From positions 2,833,303 to 2,897,302 of the forward strand of contig ONZJ01000002.1 in NCBI GenBank assembly GCA_900313005.1: a stretch of 64,000 nucleotides of DNA, in the 5' to 3' direction. The notes below the pieces were generated by a model that worked only from the letters and a program-made list of their open reading frames with translations, was not told the origin of the DNA and ran no database searches. Below are positions 55,396 through 63,704 of the stretch, piece by piece. Made by a program: the position numbers and the translations under genes. Source of the stretch: Rhodobacteraceae bacterium EL129 (GTDB taxonomy: Bacteria > Pseudomonadota > Alphaproteobacteria > Rhodobacterales > Rhodobacteraceae). Each line of letters opens with the position of its first letter. The first letter of the stretch is position 1.

Positions 55396-55965
55396 TCACA
55401 GCACCACGACGTCCTGAGTGGCATCTGCAGGTAAGTTCTCGCACATTTGCGTGACGCTCAGCCCCAGCACCGGATGCACCCAATCGGGGGCGACATCGCG
55501 CAGGGGTATCAAAACAAAGGCCCGGTCCTGTAGGCGCGGGTGCGGAAGAACCAACTGATCTGGTGTTGCTTCAATCTGGTCCGCCAAAGACAGATCGCGC
55601 CATTGCCTATGGGTTTCGGCATCCGGCAAAACGGCATCGCCTGCCGCCACTAAATCCAGATCCAATGTACGCTGTCCCCACCGCTGTACCCGCGTTCGGC
55701 CAAAATCCGCCTCTACGGAATGCAACGCGTCGAGGGCTTCTTCAGGCGAGCCGTCAAAAGCAATACGGGCTGCGGCATTCACATAATCCGGACCTGCTCC
55801 TGGAGGAAAACAGGGTGTCCTATAAAAGTGACTGGTCCCAAGGACTTGCACACCCGAAGCTTCAAGCATGGACAGCGCAGCGCGCAGGGTTTGTTGCGGC
55901 ACACCGGCGGGAGACCGCAAGTTTGCGCCCAGTGCGATCAGAAATTCTTGACCGGTTTTTATCAT
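55396..55965 (-). CDS. folK: 2-amino-4-hydroxy-6-hydroxymethyldihydropteridine pyrophosphokinase
   Basis: 189 residues, a bit longer than the 160-residue E. coli enzyme. Family motifs are FLIALGANLRSPAG at the N-terminus, YVNAAARIAFDGSPEEALD, the signature RWGQRTLDLDLVAAGD with the Asp pair for magnesium, and VLPHPRLQDRAFVLIPLRDV. It pyrophosphorylates the pterin before dihydropteroate synthesis in folate synthesis. A 159-base gap separates it from rpoZ downstream; no folP is visible. Confidence 0.93.
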   Translation of the reverse strand: MIKTGQEFLIALGANLRSPAGVPQQTLRAALSMLEASGVQVLGTSHFYRTPCFPPGAGPDYVNAAARIAFDGSPEEALDALHSVEADFGRTRVQRWGQRTLDLDLVAAGDAVLPDAETHRQWRDLSLADQIEATPDQLVLPHPRLQDRAFVLIPLRDVAPDWVHPVLGLSVTQMCENLPADATQDVVVL

Positions 55966-56102
55966 AACCTATCCTTATAGAACGGCTGACGGGTATTGCC
56001 TATTCCAGAGAAATACCTAGTTTGGCTTCCCGAGTCTGCTCAATAATTACCACTCACACTCTTACACTCGAGCAGGTTTATATAGTTTGGAAGGACATTT
56101 AT

Positions 56103-56678
56103 ATGTTTTACAAAGACGAACGGCTTGCGCTGTTCATCGATGGCTCGAATTTGTATGCAGCCTCCAAAGCACTTGGGTTTGATATCGACTACAAATTATT
56201 GCGGTCCGAATTCATGCGCCGTGGTAAGTTGCTCAGAGCCTTCTACTACACTGCACTGCTGGAAAATGACGAGTATTCGCCCATTCGGCCCTTGGTTGAT
56301 TGGCTGAACTATAATGGGTTCTCAATGGTGACCAAACCGGCAAAAGAGTATACCGACAGCCAAGGCCGTCGGAAGGTTAAGGGCAATATGGATATCGAAT
56401 TGGCCGTGGATGCGATGGAACTTGCTCCGCGGATCGACCATATTGTGCTGTTCTCCGGGGATGGAGATTTCCGTCCTTTGGTGGAAAGCCTGCAACGCCA
56501 AGGCGTTCGCGTATCGGTCGTCTCGACCATTCGCAGTCAGCCGCCAATGATCTCGGACGATTTGCGTCGTCAGGCGGACAACTTCATTGAGCTCGAAGAC
56601 CTCAAAGATGTGATTGGCCGCCCACCGCGTGATCCGATGCCCGAGCGCGAAAGTGCTTATGCTGCAGCTGAAAGTTAA
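56103..56678 (+). CDS. NYN-domain (LabA/DUF88) protein
   Basis: 191 residues from the ATG at 56103, preceded by GGAAGGA; the frame runs upstream to 56022 without family similarity. The PIN-like nuclease fold shows RLALFIDGSNLYAASKA, KGNMDIELAVDAMELA and HIVLFSGDGDFRPLVESLQR, with conserved acidic residues for metal. LabA-type proteins act on RNA or in regulation and are widespread in alphaproteobacteria. It stands alone between folK (divergent) and a strong terminator. Confidence 0.9.
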   Translation: MFYKDERLALFIDGSNLYAASKALGFDIDYKLLRSEFMRRGKLLRAFYYTALLENDEYSPIRPLVDWLNYNGFSMVTKPAKEYTDSQGRRKVKGNMDIELAVDAMELAPRIDHIVLFSGDGDFRPLVESLQRQGVRVSVVSTIRSQPPMISDDLRRQADNFIELEDLKDVIGRPPRDPMPERESAYAAAES

Positions 56679-56710
56679 AGTGCCCTGCACTTAACGCCAT
56701 ATAAAACACG

Positions 56711-56730
56711 CCGGGGCCTCATGGCCCCGG
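56711..56730. terminator. Bidirectional hairpin terminator
   Basis: CCGGGGCC (56711-56718) and GGCCCCGG (56723-56730) pair perfectly around TCAT, and the flanking ACGC/GCGT extends the stem imperfectly; TTCGCGTTT follows. It separates the NYN gene from the convergent FAD oxidoreductase gene. Confidence 0.7.
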
Positions 56731-56748
56731 TTCGCGTTTGAGGGACCA

Positions 56749-57879
56749 TCATTTGTAGGCGTCCTGCACAAACCGTTCAGCAATCGCCAACCCGTGGGTC
56801 ATACCCTGCCCATTGGTCATCGTCACGGCGCTCACCCCGGACGGCAGATGTAAGCCCAGCATGTCCTGCCCCGACATATGTGCATAGCGACCCATCCAGT
56901 GTTCGGTGATCGTGGGACGCGGGATATCCACCATATCTACTGCGATCTTCAGAATCAGATCATCCACCTCGGGTATTCGCCTGTCTGGCGCATCATCCCC
57001 GTAGTGGTGGCTGTCTCCGATGGTGAGGCTGCCATCGTCCTCCTGACACACAATCACATGAACACCGTTTTTCAAGGCCTCGGCCTGTTCGTTGGCTTGG
57101 CGTTCGATCAGGGCTGGCAGGCTGGGGCAGGTTTGAAACGCCGTGTAGCGCGGCAGGCTCAGCCCTCCCAAGACAAAGGGGATCAGGCTCCATCCATTCG
57201 GCTGCGGCACCGTGCGCTGCATCTGCAACTGACAGGTGCCAAGCGCATGATTTCGGGTGGCCTCCGGCAGCAGCGCATCCAGACTGTCCCCGGTGCAGAT
57301 CAAGATTTGCGCGGCGTGCAGCGAACCTGTGGTGCAGTGCGCCACGCCTTCTTCCACAGCGTGCACGCTTGTGTTGAAATGAAACTGCACACCATGGGCG
57401 AGCGCCAACCAGTCCGCCATCTGCGACATGGCCTTGCGTTGATCAAGCTTCCAGGCGTTTGCACTGAAGAGCCCCCCCAACAGACCATCGCGGCGCAGGG
57501 CTGGCACTTGTCGGGTCAAGTCCGCGGGGTCCAGCAAAGCAAAGCTATGGTCTGTCATCTGGGATGCCTCACGCATCACCTGCAATTCCTCGGGTGTATG
57601 TGCCACAAAAACGCACCCAGCCGGTCGCATAGAAATACCAGCCTGCTTTGTAATCTCAAGCCAATGGGCCTTGGCCCGTTCGGCGCGTTCCAATTCGGGG
57701 CCGGGTTGTTGCGCCACAAGGGCCAGCATGCCGAAGTTTCGCACGGATGCACCATTGGCCTGGGCGTCACGTTCGACGACGGCCACAGACAGCCCGGCGC
57801 GCGCCGCGTGGTAGGCATGCGCCAGGCCCATCATCCCCGCCCCTACGATCAATAGGTCATATGTGTGCGTAGATGTCAT
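56749..57879 (-). CDS. FAD-dependent oxidoreductase (DAO family, TIGR03364-like)
   Basis: 376 residues from the ATG at 57879 (MTSTHTYDLLIVGAG); the frame upstream to 58071 overlaps the preceding gene. The FAD motif is LLIVGAGMMGLAHAYHAARA, then VRNFGMLALVAQQPG and a C-terminal GVSAVTMTNGQGMTHGLAIA. The family is D-amino-acid-oxidase-like and probably oxidises a C-N bond; related proteins have been linked to aminophosphonate metabolism. It follows the NAD-kinase-like gene by 43 bases and may be the last gene of the nrtR operon. Confidence 0.82.
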   Translation of the reverse strand: MTSTHTYDLLIVGAGMMGLAHAYHAARAGLSVAVVERDAQANGASVRNFGMLALVAQQPGPELERAERAKAHWLEITKQAGISMRPAGCVFVAHTPEELQVMREASQMTDHSFALLDPADLTRQVPALRRDGLLGGLFSANAWKLDQRKAMSQMADWLALAHGVQFHFNTSVHAVEEGVAHCTTGSLHAAQILICTGDSLDALLPEATRNHALGTCQLQMQRTVPQPNGWSLIPFVLGGLSLPRYTAFQTCPSLPALIERQANEQAEALKNGVHVIVCQEDDGSLTIGDSHHYGDDAPDRRIPEVDDLILKIAVDMVDIPRPTITEHWMGRYAHMSGQDMLGLHLPSGVSAVTMTNGQGMTHGLAIAERFVQDAYK

Positions 57880-57922
57880 GGCGTATTGCTCGGACAAATG
57901 ACTTAGCGAGGCAAGCCCTGAA

Positions 57923-58819
57923 TCACCCCACCACCAGTTGCAATCGCGCCTCAGCCATTTGAATGGACACAACAGCCCCCCAGTCAAACCCGAGGAAATC
58001 CTGCTCGATCCCGTCGGCAAAAATGACCCCGCCGTCGTTGATCCGCGATTGAATGCCCAAAGGGACCACATCAGAGATCACGCCAGACCGCAGGCTGGCA
58101 CCGGAGGTGCGGCTGGGCCAGGGCTCGCGCGAGAAAAACGCGGCTTTGGCATCGACGGCGTCAAAGTCATAGTCTTGATGTGTGGCGGCCATGATCGACC
58201 GTGCCCAACCGGTCAGACCAGTGCCAGTGGCCACGATCAGGCCTGAGGACGATTGATATTCCTCCACCCCCTGGAAGCTCAACTCATACCGGGCGCTTTG
58301 GTGCGAGCGGTGGCCGATGAACAGCTCGTTCAGGGCGAGCAGCCTGTCACCACCTTGCAGCTTCGCTTCGACCATCGCGCGGGCTTCGGCCTCGGCCTGC
58401 CCATCCCCTGCAGATTGCAACAGCCTTGGCAGGGAATTGAGGCTATGGGGGGTCAGCACCCCCTCGCCCATATCGGACGAGGGGGTGACACCGATCACAG
58501 GCTGACCAGACAGGTATTTGGCGAGGTTCGCCACCAGCCCGTCCTGCCCCAAGGCGATGATGATATCGCCCGGAAAGAATAGGAAGCGGTTGAGGTCGTC
58601 CCGCCGGGCTTCGGCAAAGCTCCAGTCCTGCGGGATCATGCCCTTGGCCGCCGCAATCGCATCATTCTGGATGCGATCACGGGCTTCAATCTCGTCAAAG
58701 CTTTGGCCACGTGATGACAGGTAGAACTCCACCTGACCCCGGGTCCCGTGCCGTGCCAGAAGGGCTGACAGCTCGGTCTCGCGGGTGACCAGAACAACAC
58801 GGGGGCGCAGGGTGCTCAT
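57923..58819 (-). CDS. NAD-kinase-like protein
   Basis: 298 residues with the NAD kinase/diacylglycerol kinase fold pattern. The GGDG motif appears as GQDG (Gly91-Gln92-Asp93-Gly94 in DIIIALGQDGLVANLA), with the Asp kept. LALNELFIGH matches the NE/ND motif. SGLIVATGTGLTGWARSI replaces the usual DGLIVATPTGSTAYS. These changes place it outside standard NadK, so whether it phosphorylates NAD, another nucleotide or only binds it is open. It starts four bases after the SPFH stop. Confidence 0.78.
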   Translation of the reverse strand: MSTLRPRVVLVTRETELSALLARHGTRGQVEFYLSSRGQSFDEIEARDRIQNDAIAAAKGMIPQDWSFAEARRDDLNRFLFFPGDIIIALGQDGLVANLAKYLSGQPVIGVTPSSDMGEGVLTPHSLNSLPRLLQSAGDGQAEAEARAMVEAKLQGGDRLLALNELFIGHRSHQSARYELSFQGVEEYQSSSGLIVATGTGLTGWARSIMAATHQDYDFDAVDAKAAFFSREPWPSRTSGASLRSGVISDVVPLGIQSRINDGGVIFADGIEQDFLGFDWGAVVSIQMAEARLQLVVG

Positions 58820-58823
58820 GGGA

Positions 58824-59858
58824 CTACCCTCCTTGTGCCGGGCTTGCGGCGGGGTGTGGTGCGGTCAGGCTGCGCACCTGTTGCACCAATCCGGCCAGCA
58901 TATCCGGGGTGACGGTGATGCTGTCGATATGTTCCAGCTTGCCTGCGAATTCGCGTGCGGCCAGCGCATACAAAGCCGCTGCATCCACCTGAGCCAGTGC
59001 GGCCATACGGGCCTTCTCCATATCCGCTTCGGCCTGTTCCACGGCGCGAATGCGGGTGGCTTCGGCCTCCGCCGATATGACCTTGGATTGGGCGGCTCCC
59101 TCAGCAGTGATCATCTCGGCCGCGGACAAAGCCTCGGCCTCGGCCCGGGCGTTGGCGTCTTCACGGGCGATCAGATCGGCCTTGCGCGCGGCAAGTTCAG
59201 TCTGGTTGTTCAGCTCGTTTTCGGCAATCGCCCGTTCCTTTTCCACCGCAAGCGCGCGGCGGGCAAAAGTGGCCTCGTCTGATTGCTGTTGCAGCGCCTC
59301 AAAGGTCGGGGCCTGCAAGGCGCGCGCCAGTTCCGAGCTGGGCGACAGCGCCGATACCCGCACCGAGATCACCTCAAGTCCCATGTTCTCGGCAGTGGGG
59401 TCTTCGGCAAAGCCTTGATTCAAAACGGCCTGCATTGGGGCAAGACCTGCTTCAAGCACGGCACGCACGCCCAGCGCCTTCAGGTAGTTGTCCGAGAACT
59501 GGCGCGCCAGCGAACTAAGGACGGATCGGATGTGATCCTCGGGCTTGGCCTGCGGCACACCGGACTTCAGATCCAGTGCGAAATCCACGCGATCAGACAG
59601 ACGGGCGGCATCGGCCACGCGCCACAAGATAGTGCCCTGAACGGCCAAATCCTGGTAGTCTGAGGATTGCGATTTGACCATGAAGGTCAGTTCGCGGTCC
59701 GCCAGCGGCACCTCGATGATCGATGCGCCATGGGGATCGAACCAGAATGACATCCCACGTCCTTCGCGGCGCAGTTTACCTGCGCGGTAGTGCCGAATGT
59801 GGCTGGACGCCTCGGCGCGCAAGTGGCTTGCGAACATGTATCTTTTGATCTGTGCCAT
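58824..59858 (-). CDS. SPFH/band-7 domain protein without membrane anchor
   Basis: 344 residues. The SPFH domain spans about residues 25-185 (MSFWFDPHGASIIEVPLADR, DYQDLAVQGTILWRVAD). A long Ala/Glu/Arg-rich helical segment follows (about 195-300, NELNNQTELAARKADLIARE, EAEATRIRAVEQAEADMEKA), the flotillin-type coiled coil. No N-terminal membrane helix is visible, unlike stomatin or HflK. SPFH proteins assemble into rings. It begins 2 bases after the nrtR stop and 4 bases precede the NAD-kinase-like gene, so the three are one unit. Confidence 0.88.
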   Translation of the reverse strand: MAQIKRYMFASHLRAEASSHIRHYRAGKLRREGRGMSFWFDPHGASIIEVPLADRELTFMVKSQSSDYQDLAVQGTILWRVADAARLSDRVDFALDLKSGVPQAKPEDHIRSVLSSLARQFSDNYLKALGVRAVLEAGLAPMQAVLNQGFAEDPTAENMGLEVISVRVSALSPSSELARALQAPTFEALQQQSDEATFARRALAVEKERAIAENELNNQTELAARKADLIAREDANARAEAEALSAAEMITAEGAAQSKVISAEAEATRIRAVEQAEADMEKARMAALAQVDAAALYALAAREFAGKLEHIDSITVTPDMLAGLVQQVRSLTAPHPAASPAQGG

Positions 59859-59860
59859 GA

Positions 59861-60571
59861 TTATTGCCCTCCTTCTGGGTCAACTTCATAGAGTTCGGCC
59901 GGGCGGTAGGCCCCGCCGGTTTCACGCGCCCCTGTGGCGCGTAAGGGGTGCCTGTCCAACAGTTTGCGCCGGAATGCAGGCTTGGTCAGGGATTGGTTCA
60001 GGATCGCCTCGTGCACGTCCTGCGCGGCGCGCAGGGTGAAGCGCGGCGGCAGGAACTCGAAACCGATGGTCGTGTAGTCCAGTTTGCCCCGCAAACGCTT
60101 GACCATATCGCCGAGGATGTCGGCGTGATCGAAGGCCAGCGGCAAGAGCGTGCCATCAGCGGTTTGCGCTGTGGCCACCCCGCCCGCTTCACCGGACCAG
60201 CCCACATGGACGCGGGCCAGTGTCAGCGTGTCATTTGCCACCACACCGACGCTGAGCGCCTCAGCCTCGGCGATCGCGATGTAAGCGATAGAGACGACAT
60301 GCCCACGCGGGTCACGCCCCAGAGCACCGTAAGTGGCCAATTGTTCAAAATGAATGCCGTGCAGGCCAGTTTTTTCTGCCAGCACACGCGCCACAGTATC
60401 CTCGGGCGCAGTGTCACGGTGGACAAAACCGCCGGGCAAGGCCCAGTCACCCCCCATCTCGGCCCCATCCGCGCGCTGCATCAGAACAACATGTAAAGCG
60501 CCGCCTTGTACGCAAAGCATCACAAGATCGACCGCAAGGGCCGGGTGGGGATATGAGAATGCATCGGTCAT
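59861..60571 (-). CDS. nrtR: NrtR-type Nudix-related transcriptional regulator
   Basis: 236 residues. A Nudix domain (about 10-140) is followed by a winged helix (about 155-230; KLDYTTIGFEFLPPRFTLRA, KPAFRRKLLDR). The Nudix box is degenerate: Thr54, Val63 and Lys67 replace three of the usual glutamates, while Gly48, Arg62, Glu66 and Gly69 remain. NrtR proteins have lost hydrolysis and sense ADP-ribose or related NAD products to control NAD metabolism. An AT-rich patch with repeated TTATTA words precedes its ATG. It heads the SPFH/NAD-kinase-like operon. Confidence 0.88.
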   Translation of the reverse strand: MTDAFSYPHPALAVDLVMLCVQGGALHVVLMQRADGAEMGGDWALPGGFVHRDTAPEDTVARVLAEKTGLHGIHFEQLATYGALGRDPRGHVVSIAYIAIAEAEALSVGVVANDTLTLARVHVGWSGEAGGVATAQTADGTLLPLAFDHADILGDMVKRLRGKLDYTTIGFEFLPPRFTLRAAQDVHEAILNQSLTKPAFRRKLLDRHPLRATGARETGGAYRPAELYEVDPEGGQ

Positions 60572-60583
60572 GGTGGGCTTTCC

Positions 60584-60627
60584 TTGTTATTATCAATACA
60601 GTTATTACTATAATAATAATTAGTCAA
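60584..60627. promoter_or_regulatory. AT-rich divergent region with candidate NrtR sites
   Basis: Two TTATTA words (60587-60592 and 60602-60607) occur, the second in the inverted repeat TTATTA-CTA-TAATAA (60602-60616). A TTGACT hexamer on the minus strand (60622-60627) and a TATAAT on the plus strand (60609-60614) suggest overlapping promoters for nrtR and ispH. It is the most AT-rich spot in this part of the window. Binding by NrtR is inference. Confidence 0.42.
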
Positions 60628-60706
60628 GCCCTTGGCTGCAAAAAGCTTTGGCTCTGGACGCAAAGCGCCTGAAGGACTACCTCTGTGGCACAACAAAGGA
60701 CTGACC

Positions 60707-61657
60707 ATGACCAAGCCACCGCTGACCCTGTATCTGGCCGCCCCTCGCGGGTTCTGCGCCGGTGTGGACCGTGCCATTCAGATCGTTGAACTGGCTCTGC
60801 AAAAATGGGGCGCGCCGGTCTATGTGCGCCACGAAATCGTGCACAACAAATTTGTTGTGGATGATCTGAAATGCAAAGGCGCTGTGTTTGTCGAAGAGCT
60901 GGATGAATGCCCCGATGACCGGCCGGTGATCTTCTCGGCACACGGCGTGCCCAAGTCCGTCCCTGCGGCCGCCGCCAAGCGCGAGATGATCTATGTGGAC
61001 GCCACCTGCCCTCTGGTCAGCAAAGTACATATCGAGGCAGAACGGCATCATTCCAATGGCCTGCAGATCGTGATGATCGGCCATGACGGCCACCCCGAAA
61101 CCATCGGCACCATGGGGCAATTGCCTGCTGGCGAAGTGCTGCTGGTCGAAACAGTCGCGGATGTGGCCGGGCTGCAAGTGCGCGATCCGGGCCACCTGGC
61201 ATTTGTCACACAGACCACCCTGTCGGTGGATGACACCATTGATATCGTCGCTGCCCTGCAAGAGCGGTTCCCCGACATCAAAGGCCCGCATAAGGAAGAC
61301 ATCTGCTATGCCACCACCAATCGGCAAGAGGCCGTGAAAGCCATGGCAAGTCAAGCCGAGGCGATGCTGGTGGTGGGCGCGCCCAATTCCTCGAACTCAC
61401 GTCGTCTGGTCGAAGTGGGGGCCAAGGCCGGGTGTTCCTATGCGCAATTGGTTCAGCGGGCCGGAGATATCGACTGGCGCGCGCTTGAGGGCATTCGTAC
61501 CATGGGCATCACTGCCGGGGCGTCAGCGCCCGAAGTGTTGGTGAATGAGGTGATTGACGCTTTCCGGGACCGTTATGACGTCACGGTCGAGCAGGTCGAA
61601 ACTGCAAAAGAAAACGTCCATTTCAAAGTGCCCCGTGTGTTGCGGGGCGTCGCGTGA
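60707..61657 (+). CDS. ispH: 4-hydroxy-3-methylbut-2-enyl diphosphate reductase
   Basis: 316 residues from the ATG at 60707 (AAAGGA upstream). The three iron-sulfur cysteines are Cys17 ([12 protein letters not shown]), that in [12 protein letters not shown] and that in [14 protein letters not shown]. The substrate contacts HGVP, TQTTLS and [15 protein letters not shown] are present. It catalyses the last step of the methylerythritol phosphate route to isoprenoids in the cytoplasm. It diverges from nrtR. Its stop overlaps a short GTG-started frame that soon ends. Confidence 0.95.
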   Translation: MTKPPLTLYLAAPRGFCAGVDRAIQIVELALQKWGAPVYVRHEIVHNKFVVDDLKCKGAVFVEELDECPDDRPVIFSAHGVPKSVPAAAAKREMIYVDATCPLVSKVHIEAERHHSNGLQIVMIGHDGHPETIGTMGQLPAGEVLLVETVADVAGLQVRDPGHLAFVTQTTLSVDDTIDIVAALQERFPDIKGPHKEDICYATTNRQEAVKAMASQAEAMLVVGAPNSSNSRRLVEVGAKAGCSYAQLVQRAGDIDWRALEGIRTMGITAGASAPEVLVNEVIDAFRDRYDVTVEQVETAKENVHFKVPRVLRGVA

Positions 61658-62035
61658 GCACACCTATTCCAAGCACAGCCCTCCAGCTGGAGCTAACCGG
61701 GCTCGTGCCCATGGACTTGGGCGTGGGCGAGGGCGAGGTGTACCTGCATGCCCTGCTCCGCTTGTTCTAGGATTGGGGCAACGGTGGGTGCAACGCGCCC
61801 TACGCCACGCTGCGGTACGGAGAGATCATCTGGTGTTTCATGTCCGATGTGTTTTGGGACTTTCGACGCGGACGCTCCTGCGGCCACGGCCGGGATGGCG
61901 GGACGTCTGGCATTGAATGCTCGGGCAGATTTCAATTGAACGGATGTTTGACGCCCCGGGGAAGCGCCAAGATCGGTTGACAGCACTCGCCGCCTGTGGC
62001 CTCACTCCCCTCATCCAAATTACCGAGGCCGCCCG
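61658..62035. other. 378-base gap with a short decayed reading frame
   Basis: A GTG at 61654 overlaps the ispH stop and opens a 38-codon frame ending in TAG at 61768-61770. The same frame stays open after that amber codon until about 61980 and reads partly protein-like (YATLRYGEIIW, SDVFWDF), with a second, shifted frame ending near 61939. This looks like a degraded gene once coupled to ispH, but I recognise no family, so it is not called as a pseudogene. No RNA gene is apparent. Confidence 0.35.
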
Positions 62036-62647
62036 ATGACCCTTCAGTTTCTGATCACCGCCTTCGTCGTTGTCATCGCGCCAGGGACGGGCGTGATCTA
62101 CACGCTGGCCATTGGATTGGGTCAGGGCCACCGCGCGGCCTGCTATGCCGCTTTGGGGTGCACGCTGGGCATCCTGCCGCATCTGGCCGCAGCAATCCTG
62201 GGGGTGGCCGCAGTCCTGCATGCCTCGGCCTTGCTGTTCCAGATCGTAAAATTCGCAGGCGTGGCCTATCTGCTCTATCTGGCATGGCAGTCGTTGTCTT
62301 CGGGCGGCGCGCTGAACGTCGCACCCGAACGCCGGGTTGAACGCCCATGGATCGTGGCGCGGCGCGGCACGCTGATCAATGTGCTGAACCCGAAGCTGTC
62401 GATCTTCTTTCTGGCGCTGCTGCCGCCATTCCTATCCGGCAATCCCGCCACCGCCACCGCTGAGATGGCCCTGTTGGGCGCGGTATTTATGGGGCTGACC
62501 TTTGTGATCTTTGTGCTCTACGGCATATTCGCCGCCACCGCCCGCGACCGCATCCTTGGATCGGCCCGCTTCATGCGCTGGCTGAACCGCAGCTTTGCCG
62601 CGATTTTTGCCGCCCTCGGCGCGCGGTTGGCCTTTGAAAGGACATAA
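62036..62647 (+). CDS. LysE-family exporter
   Basis: 203 residues with about six membrane segments. The family motif is IAPGTGVIYTLAIGLGQGHR, where Gly-Thr-Gly replaces the usual Gly-Pro-Asn/Asp, followed by ACYAALGCTLGILPHLAAAI. FAGVAYLLYLAWQSLSSGG and NVLNPKLSIFFLALLPPF are typical. Members export amino acids or related compounds. It is not closely similar to the LysE-family protein at 49567. Three bases separate it from the methyltransferase. Confidence 0.9.
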   Translation: MTLQFLITAFVVVIAPGTGVIYTLAIGLGQGHRAACYAALGCTLGILPHLAAAILGVAAVLHASALLFQIVKFAGVAYLLYLAWQSLSSGGALNVAPERRVERPWIVARRGTLINVLNPKLSIFFLALLPPFLSGNPATATAEMALLGAVFMGLTFVIFVLYGIFAATARDRILGSARFMRWLNRSFAAIFAALGARLAFERT

Positions 62648-62650
62648 GCC

Positions 62651-63244
62651 ATGAGCAGGGATGACGAGACGCTGAATGTCTACGCCGAGAAGGCGGATGA
62701 ATATTTTGAAATGGTGCGCAAGGAGGCGAACAGCCCGATCCTGAAGACCTTTATCGGGGGACTGCCCAAAAGCGCACATGTACTGGACCTCGGTTGCGGC
62801 CCCGGCGTGTCATCGGCTGTGATGGCCGATGTCGGCATGACCGTGGATGCCACCGATGCCGTGCCCGAAATGGTGGCCCTCGCCGACGCCCACCCCGGTG
62901 TCAGCGCCCGCGTGGCGCGGTTTGAGGACATTGAAGGCACCGACAAATACGATGGCATCTGGGCCAACTTCAGCCTGCTGCACGCCCCCAAGGCGGAAAT
63001 GCCCGGGCATCTGGCACGTCTGCGCAAGGCGTTGAAACCCGGTGGCTTGTTCCACATCGGATTGAAAACCGGTGAAGGCGAGCACCGCGACACCATCGGG
63101 CGTTTCTATGCCTATTACACCGAAGAGGAACTCTCGGACCTATTGCGCGACGCAGGGTTCACCCCGTTTTCATCCGTAACAGGCACCGAACCAGGCCTGA
63201 GCGGAGAAGTGGCCCCTTGGGTCTGCATTGCCGCCCATGGCTGA
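62651..63244 (+). CDS. Class I SAM-dependent methyltransferase
   Basis: 197 residues. The SAM motif is [17 protein letters not shown], followed by [33 protein letters not shown] and [20 protein letters not shown]. It resembles small-molecule methyltransferases of the UbiE/Tam type. The substrate is unknown. It overlaps rnhA by eight bases and probably shares its transcript. Confidence 0.9.
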   Translation: MSRDDETLNVYAEKADEYFEMVRKEANSPILKTFIGGLPKSAHVLDLGCGPGVSSAVMADVGMTVDATDAVPEMVALADAHPGVSARVARFEDIEGTDKYDGIWANFSLLHAPKAEMPGHLARLRKALKPGGLFHIGLKTGEGEHRDTIGRFYAYYTEEELSDLLRDAGFTPFSSVTGTEPGLSGEVAPWVCIAAHG

Positions 63245-63704
63245 GCTGTTCGCCTATACCGACGGGGCGTGCTCGGGCAATCCTGGTCCGGGCGGCTGGG
63301 GCGTGCTGATGCGCGCCATGAAAGATGGTGAAATCGTCAAGGAACGCGAACTCAAAGGCGGCGAGGCTGATACCACCAACAACCGTATGGAGCTGCTGGC
63401 GGCCATTCACGCGCTGGAGGTGCTGGAGCGCCCTTCAACCCTGACCATTGTGACCGACAGCGCCTATGTAAAGAATGGGGTCACAGGGTGGATCCACGGC
63501 TGGAAGCGCAACGGATGGAAGACCTCTGCCAAGAAGCCCGTCAAGAATGTCGAGCTTTGGCAACGTCTGGACGAGGCTCAAGCCCGCCACACCGTGACTT
63601 GGGAATGGGTCAAGGGCCACGTCGGCCACGAAGAAAACGAACGCGCCGACGAACTGGCTCGGGCCGGTATGGCTCCGTTCAAACCCGGTCAGGACGATAC
63701 ATGA
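63237..63704 (+). CDS. rnhA: Ribonuclease HI
   Basis: 155 residues from the ATG at 63237 inside the methyltransferase end. The four acidic catalytic residues are visible: Asp in [17 protein letters not shown], Glu in [13 protein letters not shown], Asp in [12 protein letters not shown] and Asp in [12 protein letters not shown], with the conserved VKGHVGH His loop. It removes RNA from RNA-DNA hybrids, including primers and R-loops. It overlaps the next gene by four bases. Confidence 0.96.
   Translation: MAELFAYTDGACSGNPGPGGWGVLMRAMKDGEIVKERELKGGEADTTNNRMELLAAIHALEVLERPSTLTIVTDSAYVKNGVTGWIHGWKRNGWKTSAKKPVKNVELWQRLDEAQARHTVTWEWVKGHVGHEENERADELARAGMAPFKPGQDDT

Noticed and set aside
61768..61770. 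Amber codon considered as read-through or recoding
   Set aside because: No recoding signal or known family is visible; simple gene decay explains it better.
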